Shown: positions 27,896-36,129 of the stretch, in pieces
Layout of the letters: each line of letters opens with the position of its first letter
How positions within the stretch are numbered: the stretch's first letter is position 1
Source: CALBZE01 sp036381255
GTDB lineage: Bacteria > Gemmatimonadota > Gemmatimonadetes > Longimicrobiales > RSA9
Assembly (NCBI GenBank): GCA_036381255.1
Contig: DASVDG010000114.1
Location: 62,001 to 126,000 of the forward strand
Direction: 5' to 3'
DNA length: 64,000 nucleotides
Notes under the pieces: model-generated
The model's database searches: none
The model's input: only the letters and a program-made list of their open reading frames with translations
Told to the model about the DNA's origin: nothing
Made by a program: the position numbers and the translations under genes

Positions 27896-28722
27896 CGGAA
27901 GCCTCCGCGGAGCCGGGGGCGCTTGAGCGTCGCGATCCGGGGTCCGCCGCGCCGCTCCTCGAGGTGGCGGTAGGCGAGGTCGAGGCCGTAGAGCGTGAGC
28001 AGCGGCTCGACGCGGTCGACGGTCCTGCAGTGCGGACCGATCAGCGGCGCCAGTCCGCCGGTCGCGACGACGAGCGCACCCGGCTGCCCCCATTCCTCCT
28101 TGATGCGGCGGACGATGCCGTCGATGGAGTCGACAGCGGCGAAGAAGATGCCGCTGCGCAGCGAGGTCTCGGTCCGCCGGCCGATGACGGTGGGCGGTGG
28201 TTCGAGGTCGACGCGGGGCAGCTTGGCGGTCCTGCGGACGAGCATCTCGGCCCCGGTCCGAACGCCGGGCGCGATCACGCCGCCGAGGAAGACGCCGTCC
28301 GCGGTGATGCAGTCGAACGTCGTGGCCGTGCCGAGGTCGACCGCGATGGTGTCGGTCTGGTAGAGGTGCGCGGCCGCGAGGGTGTTGATGAGGCGGTCGG
28401 CCCCCACGCTGAGCGGCTCCTCGACGTCGAGCCGGATCGGCAGCGGCGTGCGGGCGTCGATGACCTCGGCGGGCACGCCGAGGTGTCGCTGGCACATGTC
28501 GAGTGTGGCCGGCGTGGCGGGCGGCACGACGGAGCCGACCGCGGCCGCGCGGATGCGGTCCACGTTGAACCCGGACTCCCGGACCAGCGATCGGACGAGC
28601 AGGCCGAGCTCGTCGACCGTCCGGTCGGCCTGCGTCGTGATGCGCCAGTGCTCGATCAACTCGCCGGCCTCGAAGAGACCGATCACGGTTTCGGTATTGC
28701 CGATGTCGAAAGTCAGGATCAT
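27892..28722 (-). CDS. coaX: Pantothenate kinase, type III
   Basis: Phosphorylates pantothenate, the first step of coenzyme A synthesis. The 276-residue ASKHA-fold protein has the phosphate-binding FDIGNTETVIGLFE at its N-terminus. It also has PLSVGADRLINTLAA, AVDLGTATTFDCI, GGVIAPGVRTGAEMLVRRT and VVATGGLAPLIGPHC, all type III features. Both neighbours overlap it by 4 bases. A birA-coaX pair is common in many phyla. Confidence 0.95.
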   Translation of the reverse strand: MILTFDIGNTETVIGLFEAGELIEHWRITTQADRTVDELGLLVRSLVRESGFNVDRIRAAAVGSVVPPATPATLDMCQRHLGVPAEVIDARTPLPIRLDVEEPLSVGADRLINTLAAAHLYQTDTIAVDLGTATTFDCITADGVFLGGVIAPGVRTGAEMLVRRTAKLPRVDLEPPPTVIGRRTETSLRSGIFFAAVDSIDGIVRRIKEEWGQPGALVVATGGLAPLIGPHCRTVDRVEPLLTLYGLDLAYRHLEERRGGPRIATLKRPRLRGGFR

Positions 28723-29636
28723 GGGTATCGTTCCCGAGGTCCCGAGGTCTCGTCGCCGAGGACGCGGAGGGTTCCGGAATGCAGGGGCGCGGTCGTGCCC
28801 TCGGGCGTCGCGATCAGAAGCGCGCCATCCGGCGCGACGCCCAGTGCCGTTCCAGCCGGGCGCCCGTCCACGGTCACGGCTCGCCCACGCAGCACGTCGA
28901 ATCGCGCGATCCGGCTCAACTCATCCGCGCCGAGCGGCGCCAGTTGCCGCGCCGACGCCGTGCGGATCTCCTCCATGATGGCACCGCAGAGCGCCGCGCG
29001 CGAGATCCTGCGGCCGGCGAGCTGCTCGAGGGAGACCGCCGTCGGGCGGACGTCGGGCGGGAAGTCCTCCGCCCGCTGGCCGACGTTCACCCCGATGCCG
29101 ACCACGATGAAGCCGCCCGCGTCGATGATCGACCCTTCGCAGAGGATCCCCGCGACCTTCCCGGCGCCCGGCGCCACGACGTCGTTCGGCCATTTCAAGC
29201 CGAGCCGCACATCGGCGACCCGCTCGGCCGCCTGGAGCACGGCGAGCCCCATGCGCAGCGGGACGGCGCCCGGCGCGGGCCCGGCCGGTGTCGCAGGGGC
29301 CGGAACGCCCGGGGCATCCGGCGCCGAGACCGGCACGGCGGCTCCGGTCGCGACCGCCGCCGTGCCGTCGCCCGCGCGCGGCCGCATCAGGACCGACACG
29401 AGCAGCGACGTCCCGGGCGGCGCGTGCCAGCGCCTCCCCCCTCTGCCCCGCCCCGCCGTCTGCCGCTCGGCAATGACCGCGGTGCCGGCCGGTGCGCCCT
29501 CCTCGGCCAGCGCGCGGGCGACGTCGTTCGTCGAGCCCGCGACGTCGAGCACGAGCAGCGCGGGCGCACCCCACGCCTCGCGCCACTCGTCGACGGTCCG
29601 CCCCTCCCAGACGGTGAGCTCGGTGCCGCGGTTCAC
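28719..29636 (-). CDS. birA: Biotin--[acetyl-CoA carboxylase] ligase (monofunctional, with internal insert)
   Basis: Makes biotinyl-AMP and attaches biotin to the carboxylase carrier protein. The 305-residue protein has STNDVARAL, the biotin loop AGRGRGGRRWHAPPGTSLLVS, GLKWPNDVV and KVAGILCEG. It lacks the N-terminal DNA-binding domain, so it should not act as a repressor. Residues ~87-125 form an Ala/Pro/Gly-rich insert between VLMRP and LRMGLAVLQAAE, absent from typical enzymes. The GTG start overlaps the nadC stop; the stop overlaps coaX. Confidence 0.92.
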   Translation of the reverse strand: MNRGTELTVWEGRTVDEWREAWGAPALLVLDVAGSTNDVARALAEEGAPAGTAVIAERQTAGRGRGGRRWHAPPGTSLLVSVLMRPRAGDGTAAVATGAAVPVSAPDAPGVPAPATPAGPAPGAVPLRMGLAVLQAAERVADVRLGLKWPNDVVAPGAGKVAGILCEGSIIDAGGFIVVGIGVNVGQRAEDFPPDVRPTAVSLEQLAGRRISRAALCGAIMEEIRTASARQLAPLGADELSRIARFDVLRGRAVTVDGRPAGTALGVAPDGALLIATPEGTTAPLHSGTLRVLGDETSGPRERYP

Positions 29637-30499
29637 AGCCCTTCCAGCCGCAGCGACAGGTCCAGGGCGGGCGCGGAGTGGGTGAGTGCACCCACGCTGA
29701 TGAAGTCGACGCCGGTTTCCGCGATGGCGCGAACGCGCTCGAGGGTGACGTTGCCCGATGCCTCGAGCTGGGGAGCCGGTCGGCCGGACGCTCGCGCCCA
29801 CGCGCGGACCCGCTCCACCGCATCCCGCATCTCCGTGAGGCCCATGTTGTCCAGGAGGACCCGGTCGACGCCGGCCTCGAGCGCCTCGTCCAGCTCGCGC
29901 CGCGTCGTGACCTCGACCTCGACCGGCAGCGCCTGGTCGTTCCGCTCTCGCACCCGCTCGATCGCCGGCGTGATCCCGCCGGCCGCCGCGATGTGGTTCT
30001 CCTTGATCAGGACCATGTCGTAGAGGCCGGCGCGGTGGTTGTGCCCGCCGCCGGCCCGCACCGCGGCCTTCTCGAGCGCCCGCCAGCCCGGCGTCGTCTT
30101 CCGCGTGTCCAGGATGCGCGCGCCCGTACCCCGGACCGCGTCCACGAACCGGCGGGTCAGCGACGCTACCCCCGACAACCGCTGGAGGAAGTTGAGCGCG
30201 GTGCGTTCGCCGGTCAGCACCGCGCGGGCATCGCCGCTCACCGTCAGGACCACGTCGCCGGGGGCGACGACGCTGCCGTCGTCGCGCTCGATGTGCACGG
30301 CGAGGGAGCGGTCGAGCCGGTGGAACACGGCCTCCGCGATCGCCGCGCCGGCGATGACGCCGCCTGCCTTCGCGACGACACGCCCGACGACGCGGCTCCC
30401 TTCGGGCACCGTCCACAGCGTCGTGACGTCGCCGGCGCCGACGTCCTCGGCCAGGGCGGCTTCGATCAGCGCGTGCGCCGCGGCATCCAACCGGATCAT
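29633..30499 (-). CDS. nadC: Nicotinate-nucleotide diphosphorylase (quinolinate phosphoribosyltransferase)
   Basis: Converts quinolinate and PRPP to nicotinate mononucleotide in NAD synthesis. The 288 residues show the family blocks LAEDVGAGDVTT, LNFLQRLSGVAS, ILDTRKTTPGWR, GGGHNHRAGLYDMVLIKENH, and the C-terminal LEASGNVTLERVRAIAETGV with FISVGALTHS. The ATG at 30497-30499 overlaps the uppP stop. nadA and nadB are not in the window. Confidence 0.96.
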   Translation of the reverse strand: MIRLDAAAHALIEAALAEDVGAGDVTTLWTVPEGSRVVGRVVAKAGGVIAGAAIAEAVFHRLDRSLAVHIERDDGSVVAPGDVVLTVSGDARAVLTGERTALNFLQRLSGVASLTRRFVDAVRGTGARILDTRKTTPGWRALEKAAVRAGGGHNHRAGLYDMVLIKENHIAAAGGITPAIERVRERNDQALPVEVEVTTRRELDEALEAGVDRVLLDNMGLTEMRDAVERVRAWARASGRPAPQLEASGNVTLERVRAIAETGVDFISVGALTHSAPALDLSLRLEGL

Positions 30500-31284
30500 C
30501 CCCGCAGCCCGAGGAAGATGAGGAACAACCCGCCCGTGATCCAGAGGTAGTACGCGAAGACGTAGAACGTCTGCTTCCGGAGCAGCCAGACCAGGAGCCG
30601 GATCGCGAGCACGCCGGAGACGAGCGCGGAGATGAACGCGACCGCGAGCGGCGCGCCGCCGACCTGGCCCATGGATTCGCCGACCTCTCCGAGCTGGAGC
30701 ACGACTGCGCCGGAGATCGCGATCACGGACATCAGGAACGAAAATTCTGCGGCCCGGTCGCCCTGGAGGTGGCCCCACAACCCGGCGGTGATGGTCGAGC
30801 CGGAGCGGGAGATCCCGGGCAGGATCGCGAAGGCCTGTGCGATCCCCATCCCGATGGCGTTCCGCCGTCCCGGCTGCTCCGTCCAGTTGCGCTCCCCCAT
30901 GATCCGGGTGGACCAGAGCAGCACGCCGGTGACCAGGAGCGCGATGCCGGTGACCCACGGCGTATCGAAGGCCGCCTCTACCTGATCCTTGAAGAAGACG
31001 CCCACGATCCCGGCCGGCACGGAGGCCAGGAGCAGCAGCCCGATGTAGCGCCACGACTCCGGCTCGAGCCGGACCGCGCCCACCGCGATCGACGCAATGC
31101 GGCGATGGTAGACGATCAGCACCGAGAGGAGCGTCGCGAGGTGGAGCGCGACTTCGACGAAGACGCCGGGCGTCGGGACGTCCATCAGGCTCTCGGCGAT
31201 GACGAGGTGCCCGGAACTGGAAACGGGCAGGAACTCGGTGAGCCCCTGAACCAACCCCAACACGATCGCTTCGAAGTAGTTCAC
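30496..31284 (-). CDS. uppP: Undecaprenyl-diphosphatase
   Basis: A membrane enzyme that recycles undecaprenyl diphosphate to the monophosphate carrier for cell-wall synthesis and confers bacitracin tolerance. The 262-residue, multi-helix protein has the catalytic motifs GLVQGLTEFLPVSSSGHL near the N-terminus and ILPGISRSGSTITAGL in the middle. I chose the GTG at 31282-31284 because it overlaps the bshA stop (GTGA) and matches the family start; a longer frame lies inside bshA. Confidence 0.96.
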   Translation of the reverse strand: MNYFEAIVLGLVQGLTEFLPVSSSGHLVIAESLMDVPTPGVFVEVALHLATLLSVLIVYHRRIASIAVGAVRLEPESWRYIGLLLLASVPAGIVGVFFKDQVEAAFDTPWVTGIALLVTGVLLWSTRIMGERNWTEQPGRRNAIGMGIAQAFAILPGISRSGSTITAGLWGHLQGDRAAEFSFLMSVIAISGAVVLQLGEVGESMGQVGGAPLAVAFISALVSGVLAIRLLVWLLRKQTFYVFAYYLWITGGLFLIFLGLRG

Positions 31285-32402
31285 TGCGCCAATACCTCGG
31301 CGTAATAGGCCTCGTACATGGGAACGACTCGGTCCGCAGCGAATTCCTCCGCCGCCGCGCGGGCGGCCCGGCTGATCCGGCGCCACCGTTCGGGGTCGCT
31401 CAGGATCTCGATGCCGTACTCCGCCATCTCATCCAGCGCGCCCACGGGCGCGAGGTATCCGGACTCGCCGTGGGCGACGACCTCGTGCACGCCGCCGACC
31501 CGTGTGGCGACGACGGGCACGCCGCAGGCCATCCCTTCGAGCGCGGCGAGGCCGAACGCCTCCGACGCGCTGGGGAGGAGCAGCAGGTCGGCGCAGGCGA
31601 GGAGTTCCGCGACGGACTCCTGCTTGCCCAGAAAGCAGACGCGCGGGCCGACGCCTTCTTCCGCCGCCGCGGCCTCGGCGCGTCCGCGGTCGGGGCCATC
31701 GCCGACGAGCAGGAGGCGCGCCGGGACCCGTCGCGCGATGCGCGCGAACGCGCGGACCACATCCTCGACGCGCTTGACGGGCCGGAAGTTCGAGATGTGG
31801 ACCACGATCTTTTCGCCGTCCTCCGCGAAGCACCCCCGGTGACAGGGGTACCGATCGCGGCGATAGACGTCGAGGTCGACGAAGTTCGGGATCACCCGGA
31901 TCGCGTTGCCGGGGACGCCGAAGTGCTCGACGGTCTCGCGGCGCAGGTACTCGGAGACGGCGGTGATCCCGTCGGACCGGGCGAGGGAGAATTCGGTGAT
32001 CGGCCGGAACGACGGGTCCTGGCCGACGAGCGTGATGTCGGTGCCGTGCAGCGTCGTGATGACGCGGAGCCTCCGGTCGCCGAGCATCTCGCGCGCGATC
32101 CACGCCGACGTCGCGTGCGGGATGGCGTAGTGCACGTGGAGCACGTCGAGCCCGGCCCGTTCCGCCGTGGCGTGCATCGCGACGGCCAGCGCGAGCGAGT
32201 ACGGCGGATGGTCGAAGAGCGGGTACGACGGCATCTCGACCTCGTGGTAGAACACGCGCTCCACGAAGTACGGCAGGCGGAACGGCTGCGCGTACGTGAT
32301 GAAGTGCACCTCGTGCCCGCGGCGCGCGAGCTCCAGCCCGAGCTCCGTGGCCACCACGCCCGAGCCGCCGTAGACCGGGTAGCAGGTGATGCCGATGTTC
32401 AG
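31281..32402 (-). CDS. bshA: N-acetyl-alpha-D-glucosaminyl L-malate synthase BshA (CTG start)
   Basis: A GT4 glycosyltransferase that joins UDP-GlcNAc to L-malate, the first step of bacillithiol synthesis. The 373 residues match BshA closely: NIGITCYPVYGGSGVVATEL, FHEVEM-like FYHEVEMPSYPLF, HVHYAIPHATSAW, TTLHGTDITLVGQD, VIPNFVDLDVY and HISNFRPVKRVEDV. The family begins at M-K/N-I-G, and here that position is CTG (32400-32402), four bases after AAGGAGG. No ATG, GTG or TTG is in place. The CTG overlaps the miaA stop as CTGA. The later bsh genes are not in the window. Confidence 0.92.
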   Translation of the reverse strand: MNIGITCYPVYGGSGVVATELGLELARRGHEVHFITYAQPFRLPYFVERVFYHEVEMPSYPLFDHPPYSLALAVAMHATAERAGLDVLHVHYAIPHATSAWIAREMLGDRRLRVITTLHGTDITLVGQDPSFRPITEFSLARSDGITAVSEYLRRETVEHFGVPGNAIRVIPNFVDLDVYRRDRYPCHRGCFAEDGEKIVVHISNFRPVKRVEDVVRAFARIARRVPARLLLVGDGPDRGRAEAAAAEEGVGPRVCFLGKQESVAELLACADLLLLPSASEAFGLAALEGMACGVPVVATRVGGVHEVVAHGESGYLAPVGALDEMAEYGIEILSDPERWRRISRAARAAAEEFAADRVVPMYEAYYAEVLAQ

Positions 32403-33364
32403 GATTCCTCCTTCGTCCAGGCCTCGACGACCGCAGCGACCAGTTCGGCGCGCGGCCGCGAGGCATCGAGCCAGATCGCGTCGTCCGGCAACTGGTGCCG
32501 GAACCACGTGAGTTGTCGTCGAGCGTAGCGCCGGGTGGCGCGCTGCGTCGCGTCGATCGCCTCCTCGAGCGACCATTCGCCGCGGATGTAGGCGATCATC
32601 TCGGGGTACGCCGTCGCGCTCATCCCCGGGTCGTCACGGTCGTACCCGCGGGCCAGCAGCGCCCGCACCTCGGCCTCCAACCCGGCCGCGACCATCTCGA
32701 GGACGCGCGCGTCGATCCGGCGGTACAGCGCCTCGCGGGGGAGCGCGAGGACGAAGATGCGCAACGGCAGCGCCGGCGCTTCCGCGGGCGCGTGGCGCTG
32801 CCACCACGAGAGCGGCCGGCCGCTGAGCAGGGCGACCTCGAGGGCGCGCGCGACGCGCTGCCGGCCGCCGCGCGCCTCGAGCGCGGCGGCCGTCGCCGGG
32901 TCCAATACCTGAAGCCAGCGCCGGAGTTTCCCGGACGGCTGCCTCGCGAGCCAGCGCTTCACCGCTTCTCGTGCCCGCCCCGGCATCTCGGGTTCGCGAA
33001 AGAGCGGGTGCGTGAGCGAGCGCAGGAAGAAGCCCGTGCCGCCGACCAGCACCGGGATCCTGCCGCGCCCGCGGATCTCGGCGATCCAGCGCCGCGCGTC
33101 GCGCGAGAAGCGGCCGGCGCTGTAGCGCTCGTCCGGGTCGACCACGTCCAGCCCGTGGTGCGGCGCCCGCGCGCGCTCGGCGGCCGTGGCCTTCGCCGTC
33201 CCGATGTCCATCCCGCGGTACACCTGGCGGGAATCCATGGAGATGATCTCGCCGCCGAGCCGCTCGGCGACCTCGAGCGAGAGCGCGGTCTTCCCCGTCG
33301 CCGTGGGGCCGGTGATGACGAGCGCGACCGGCGTCCGCCCGCCCCGTGCGGCATCGCTACCCAT
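32399..33364 (-). CDS. miaA: tRNA dimethylallyltransferase
   Basis: Adds a dimethylallyl group to A37 of tRNAs reading U-initial codons. The 321-residue protein has the P-loop ITGPTATGKTALSLEVA, the DSRQVYRGMDIGTAK motif, HHGLDVVDP, VLVGGTGFFLRSL and YARRQLTWFRH near the C-terminus. The ATG at 33362-33364 lies inside the last codons of mutL (8-base overlap). mutL-miaA adjacency is very widely conserved. It overlaps bshA by CTGA. Confidence 0.96.
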   Translation of the reverse strand: MGSDAARGGRTPVALVITGPTATGKTALSLEVAERLGGEIISMDSRQVYRGMDIGTAKATAAERARAPHHGLDVVDPDERYSAGRFSRDARRWIAEIRGRGRIPVLVGGTGFFLRSLTHPLFREPEMPGRAREAVKRWLARQPSGKLRRWLQVLDPATAAALEARGGRQRVARALEVALLSGRPLSWWQRHAPAEAPALPLRIFVLALPREALYRRIDARVLEMVAAGLEAEVRALLARGYDRDDPGMSATAYPEMIAYIRGEWSLEEAIDATQRATRRYARRQLTWFRHQLPDDAIWLDASRPRAELVAAVVEAWTKEES

Positions 33365-35168
33365 GGCGCCCGAAGCGCCGTTCCAGCTCCTGGAGCGACA
33401 GGCGCACCACGGTCGGCCGCCCGTGCACATCGTGGGACGGCAGCTCGGTGGTGAAGAGCCGGTCGACGAGCTCCGCCATCTCGGTCTGGGAGAGCCGCTG
33501 ACCCGCCTTGATCGCGCCCTTGCACGCGAACGTCATAGCGATGCGCTCGTGCTGGTTCTTCGCGGCCCGGGTCAGCTCGCTCCCCTCCGCGAGCTCGGTG
33601 ATCATCTCGCGCAGACAGCGTTCCGCGTCGAAGTACGGGTGCGGGGTCGGCGCCGCGTGGACGATGACGGTGCGCCCGCCGAACGGCTCGACCTCGAACC
33701 CCGCCGCCTCGAAGAGCGGGCCGAGGTCCGCGACGACGGCGTATTCGGCCGGCGAGAGGCGGAGCGTCAGCGGGAACAGCAGCCGCTGACTCGTCTGCCC
33801 CCCGTTCGTGAACCCGCGCATCAGCGACTCGAACAGGATGCGCTCGTGCGCCGAATGCTGGTCGATGATGAGCAGCCCGCTCCGCGTCTCCGCGAGGATG
33901 TACGTCTCGTGGATCTGCCACAGGGCGGGCCGGTGCCCCTCGGCGCGGGCGAGCTCGCGGCCGGCCGGCGCGCTCGCGCGGGCCACCGCGTCGGGCTCGT
34001 CGCCGTCCCGCTCCGCGCCGCCGGGCTGCGTGGAGCCGCCCTCGGTCGGCGCGGCCGGACTCGCCGACACGAAGAACGCAAGCTGGCCGGGGTCGGCCTG
34101 CTTCGGCACCGGCCCGGCCGGCCGCACCGGCCGTCGGAGCTGCGGGAGCAGCGGACTGCGGTCGAGCGTGGCCGCGCTGTCGAGCGACCGCAGCGCGTCG
34201 CGGACGGCCGACTCCACGGCCTCGGCCACCGCCGCGCGATCCCGGAACCGGACTTCCGCCTTCGTCGGGTGCACGTTCACGTCGACGCCCCCGGCCCCGA
34301 CCTCGAGGTAGAGGTACAGCGACGGCCGGACGCCGTGCGGGACGGTCGTGCGGTAGGCGCGTTCCGCGGCCTGGACCAGCTCTCGGTCCCGGAACGGCCG
34401 GCCTTCCACGAACAGGTAGACGCGACGCGGGCCGGTCTGCGCCGCGTCCGGCCGCTCGACGAGGCCGGCCACCGTCACGCCGCCGCCGTCCTGCGCGACC
34501 GGCACCAGCCGGCCGGCCGTCTCCTCGCCCCAGATCGCCGCCACGCGCGAGACCAGGTCCCGGGCCGGCGGCAGCTCGAGCAGGATGCGCCCGTTCGACT
34601 CCAGCCGGAACGCCGCCGAGAGGTTGGCCAGCGCCAGCGTGGTCACCACGTCCGCGACGGCGCGCGTCTCCGCGGCGGCGCTCTTCAGGAATTTGGCGCG
34701 CGCCGGCACGTTGAAGAACAGGTTCCGTGCGACGATCGTCGTCCCACCCTGCCGGGCGCAGTCCTCGACGCCGAGGATCCGCCCGCCAGCGACGCGCACG
34801 CGCGTGCCGACGCCGCCCGGCTCCGCCGTCTCGAGCACGAGCCGCGAGACCGACGCGATCGACGGCAGCGCCTCGCCCCGGAACCCGAACGTCTGCACGG
34901 CGTGCAGATCCTTCTCGCTCGAGATCTTGCTCGTCGCGTGCCGGTCCAGCGCGAGGAGCGCGTCCTCACGGCCCATCCCCGTGCCGTCGTCGGCCACGCG
35001 GATCTCCGTCTTGCCGCCGTTCTGAATCGCGATGTCGACCCGCGTCGCCGCCGCGTCCAGCGCGTTCTCGACCAGCTCCTTCACCACCGACGACGGCCGC
35101 TCGACGACTTCGCCCGCCGCGATCTGGTTGGCCAGGTTGTCCGGAAGGATCTGGATGCGGCGTGGCAT
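33357..35168 (-). CDS. mutL: DNA mismatch repair protein MutL
   Basis: Links MutS mismatch recognition to strand removal. The 603-residue protein has the GHKL ATPase motifs: VVKELVENALDAAATRVDI, VADDGTGM, HATSKI and TFGFRGEALPSIASVSRL. A Pro/Ala-rich linker (about 345-420) leads to the C-terminal dimerisation domain. That domain has the endonuclease-type motif DQHSAHERILFE, with Ser where most have Ala, and later CKGAIKAGQRL. It should therefore be a nicking MutL, as in bacteria without MutH. It starts 84 bases after tatD. Confidence 0.96.
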   Translation of the reverse strand: MPRRIQILPDNLANQIAAGEVVERPSSVVKELVENALDAAATRVDIAIQNGGKTEIRVADDGTGMGREDALLALDRHATSKISSEKDLHAVQTFGFRGEALPSIASVSRLVLETAEPGGVGTRVRVAGGRILGVEDCARQGGTTIVARNLFFNVPARAKFLKSAAAETRAVADVVTTLALANLSAAFRLESNGRILLELPPARDLVSRVAAIWGEETAGRLVPVAQDGGGVTVAGLVERPDAAQTGPRRVYLFVEGRPFRDRELVQAAERAYRTTVPHGVRPSLYLYLEVGAGGVDVNVHPTKAEVRFRDRAAVAEAVESAVRDALRSLDSAATLDRSPLLPQLRRPVRPAGPVPKQADPGQLAFFVSASPAAPTEGGSTQPGGAERDGDEPDAVARASAPAGRELARAEGHRPALWQIHETYILAETRSGLLIIDQHSAHERILFESLMRGFTNGGQTSQRLLFPLTLRLSPAEYAVVADLGPLFEAAGFEVEPFGGRTVIVHAAPTPHPYFDAERCLREMITELAEGSELTRAAKNQHERIAMTFACKGAIKAGQRLSQTEMAELVDRLFTTELPSHDVHGRPTVVRLSLQELERRFGRHG

Positions 35169-35252
35169 GCGTTCCGCTCTACCCGTGGTCCCCGCGCCCG
35201 TCGGGCGCCTCCGCGCTTCGCGCGGGAAAGATAAGGGAGGACGCGACGAAAA

Positions 35253-36044
35253 TCACGACGGCGGCGCCACCGTCGTCGGTGATTCGGGGAGCGCGTAGAA
35301 GCACGCGGCGTTGCGCGCCGTCGTCTCCGCCACCACCTCGAAGCGCTCGCCGCGCAGGCGGGCCACGCCCTCGGCCACGTGGCGCACGTACGCCGGCTCG
35401 TTCCGCCTGCCGCGCTTCGGCACCGGCGCGAGGTACGGGCTGTCCGTCTCGATGAGCAGGCGCTCCGCCGGCACGGCCCGGACCAGCGCCTCGCCCTCGT
35501 AGTTCTTGAACGTGACCAGGCCGGAGAACGAAACGAACCAGCCGGCGTCCAGCGCCGCCTCCAGGAGCTCCCGCCCGCCCGCGAAGCAATGCAGCACGCC
35601 GCGTACGGAACGCCCCGCCTCCCGCAGCATCGCGGCCGTATCCTCGTCAGCCGAGCGCGAGTGTACCACGACCGGCAGCTCCAGCTCCGCGCCCAGCTCG
35701 AGGTGCCGCGCGAATGCGCGCCGCTGCGCGTCCCGGGGAGCGTTGTCGTAGTAGTAGTCGAGGCCGGTCTCCCCCAGCGCGACGACCTCCTCGCGACCCG
35801 CAAGCTCGACGATCCGGTCGAACACGTCCGCACCCGCCCGGTCGGCCACGTGCGGGTGCACCCCGACCGACGCCCAGACGCCGTCCAGCCGCGATGCCAG
35901 CTCGACGGCGGCCTCCATGTCCGCTGGATCCGCGCCGATCGTGACCATGCGCGCGACACCGGCCTCCCGCGCCCGCGCGACGACCTGTTCCGCCTCGTCG
36001 ATCAGGCGCTCGTCCGTGAGATGGCAGTGTGAATCGAAGAGCAT
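35253..36044 (-). CDS. tatD: TatD-family metal-dependent hydrolase / DNase
   Basis: A TIM-barrel metallohydrolase of 263 residues; family members act as DNases or in RNA/DNA processing. Metal ligands are visible in FDSHCHLTD, GVHPH, ALGETGLDYYY, VVHSR, HCFAG and IETDSPYLAP. I chose the ATG giving MLFDSHCHL (36042-36044, with GAGGAAC upstream) over two earlier starts at 36056 and 36059, which would lie next to the terminator stem. First gene of the minus-strand run that contains mutL and miaA. Confidence 0.88.
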   Translation of the reverse strand: MLFDSHCHLTDERLIDEAEQVVARAREAGVARMVTIGADPADMEAAVELASRLDGVWASVGVHPHVADRAGADVFDRIVELAGREEVVALGETGLDYYYDNAPRDAQRRAFARHLELGAELELPVVVHSRSADEDTAAMLREAGRSVRGVLHCFAGGRELLEAALDAGWFVSFSGLVTFKNYEGEALVRAVPAERLLIETDSPYLAPVPKRGRRNEPAYVRHVAEGVARLRGERFEVVAETTARNAACFYALPESPTTVAPPS

Positions 36045-36059
36045 GTTCCTCTGCATCAA

Positions 36060-36099
36060 GGGGTCAGGGAGCGGCGATCGTTCGCCGCTCCCTGACCCC
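36060..36099. terminator. Long perfect hairpin between secF and tatD
   Basis: An 18-base-pair perfect stem (36060-36077 with 36082-36099) closes a TCGT loop. It ends 30 bases downstream of the secF stop and lies just before the tatD start. No U-tract follows, so it may end secDF transcription or be a palindromic repeat unit. Confidence 0.6.
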
Positions 36100-36129
36100 C
36101 GAGGTCCGCTGCACGTCCGGGTCGGGCCG

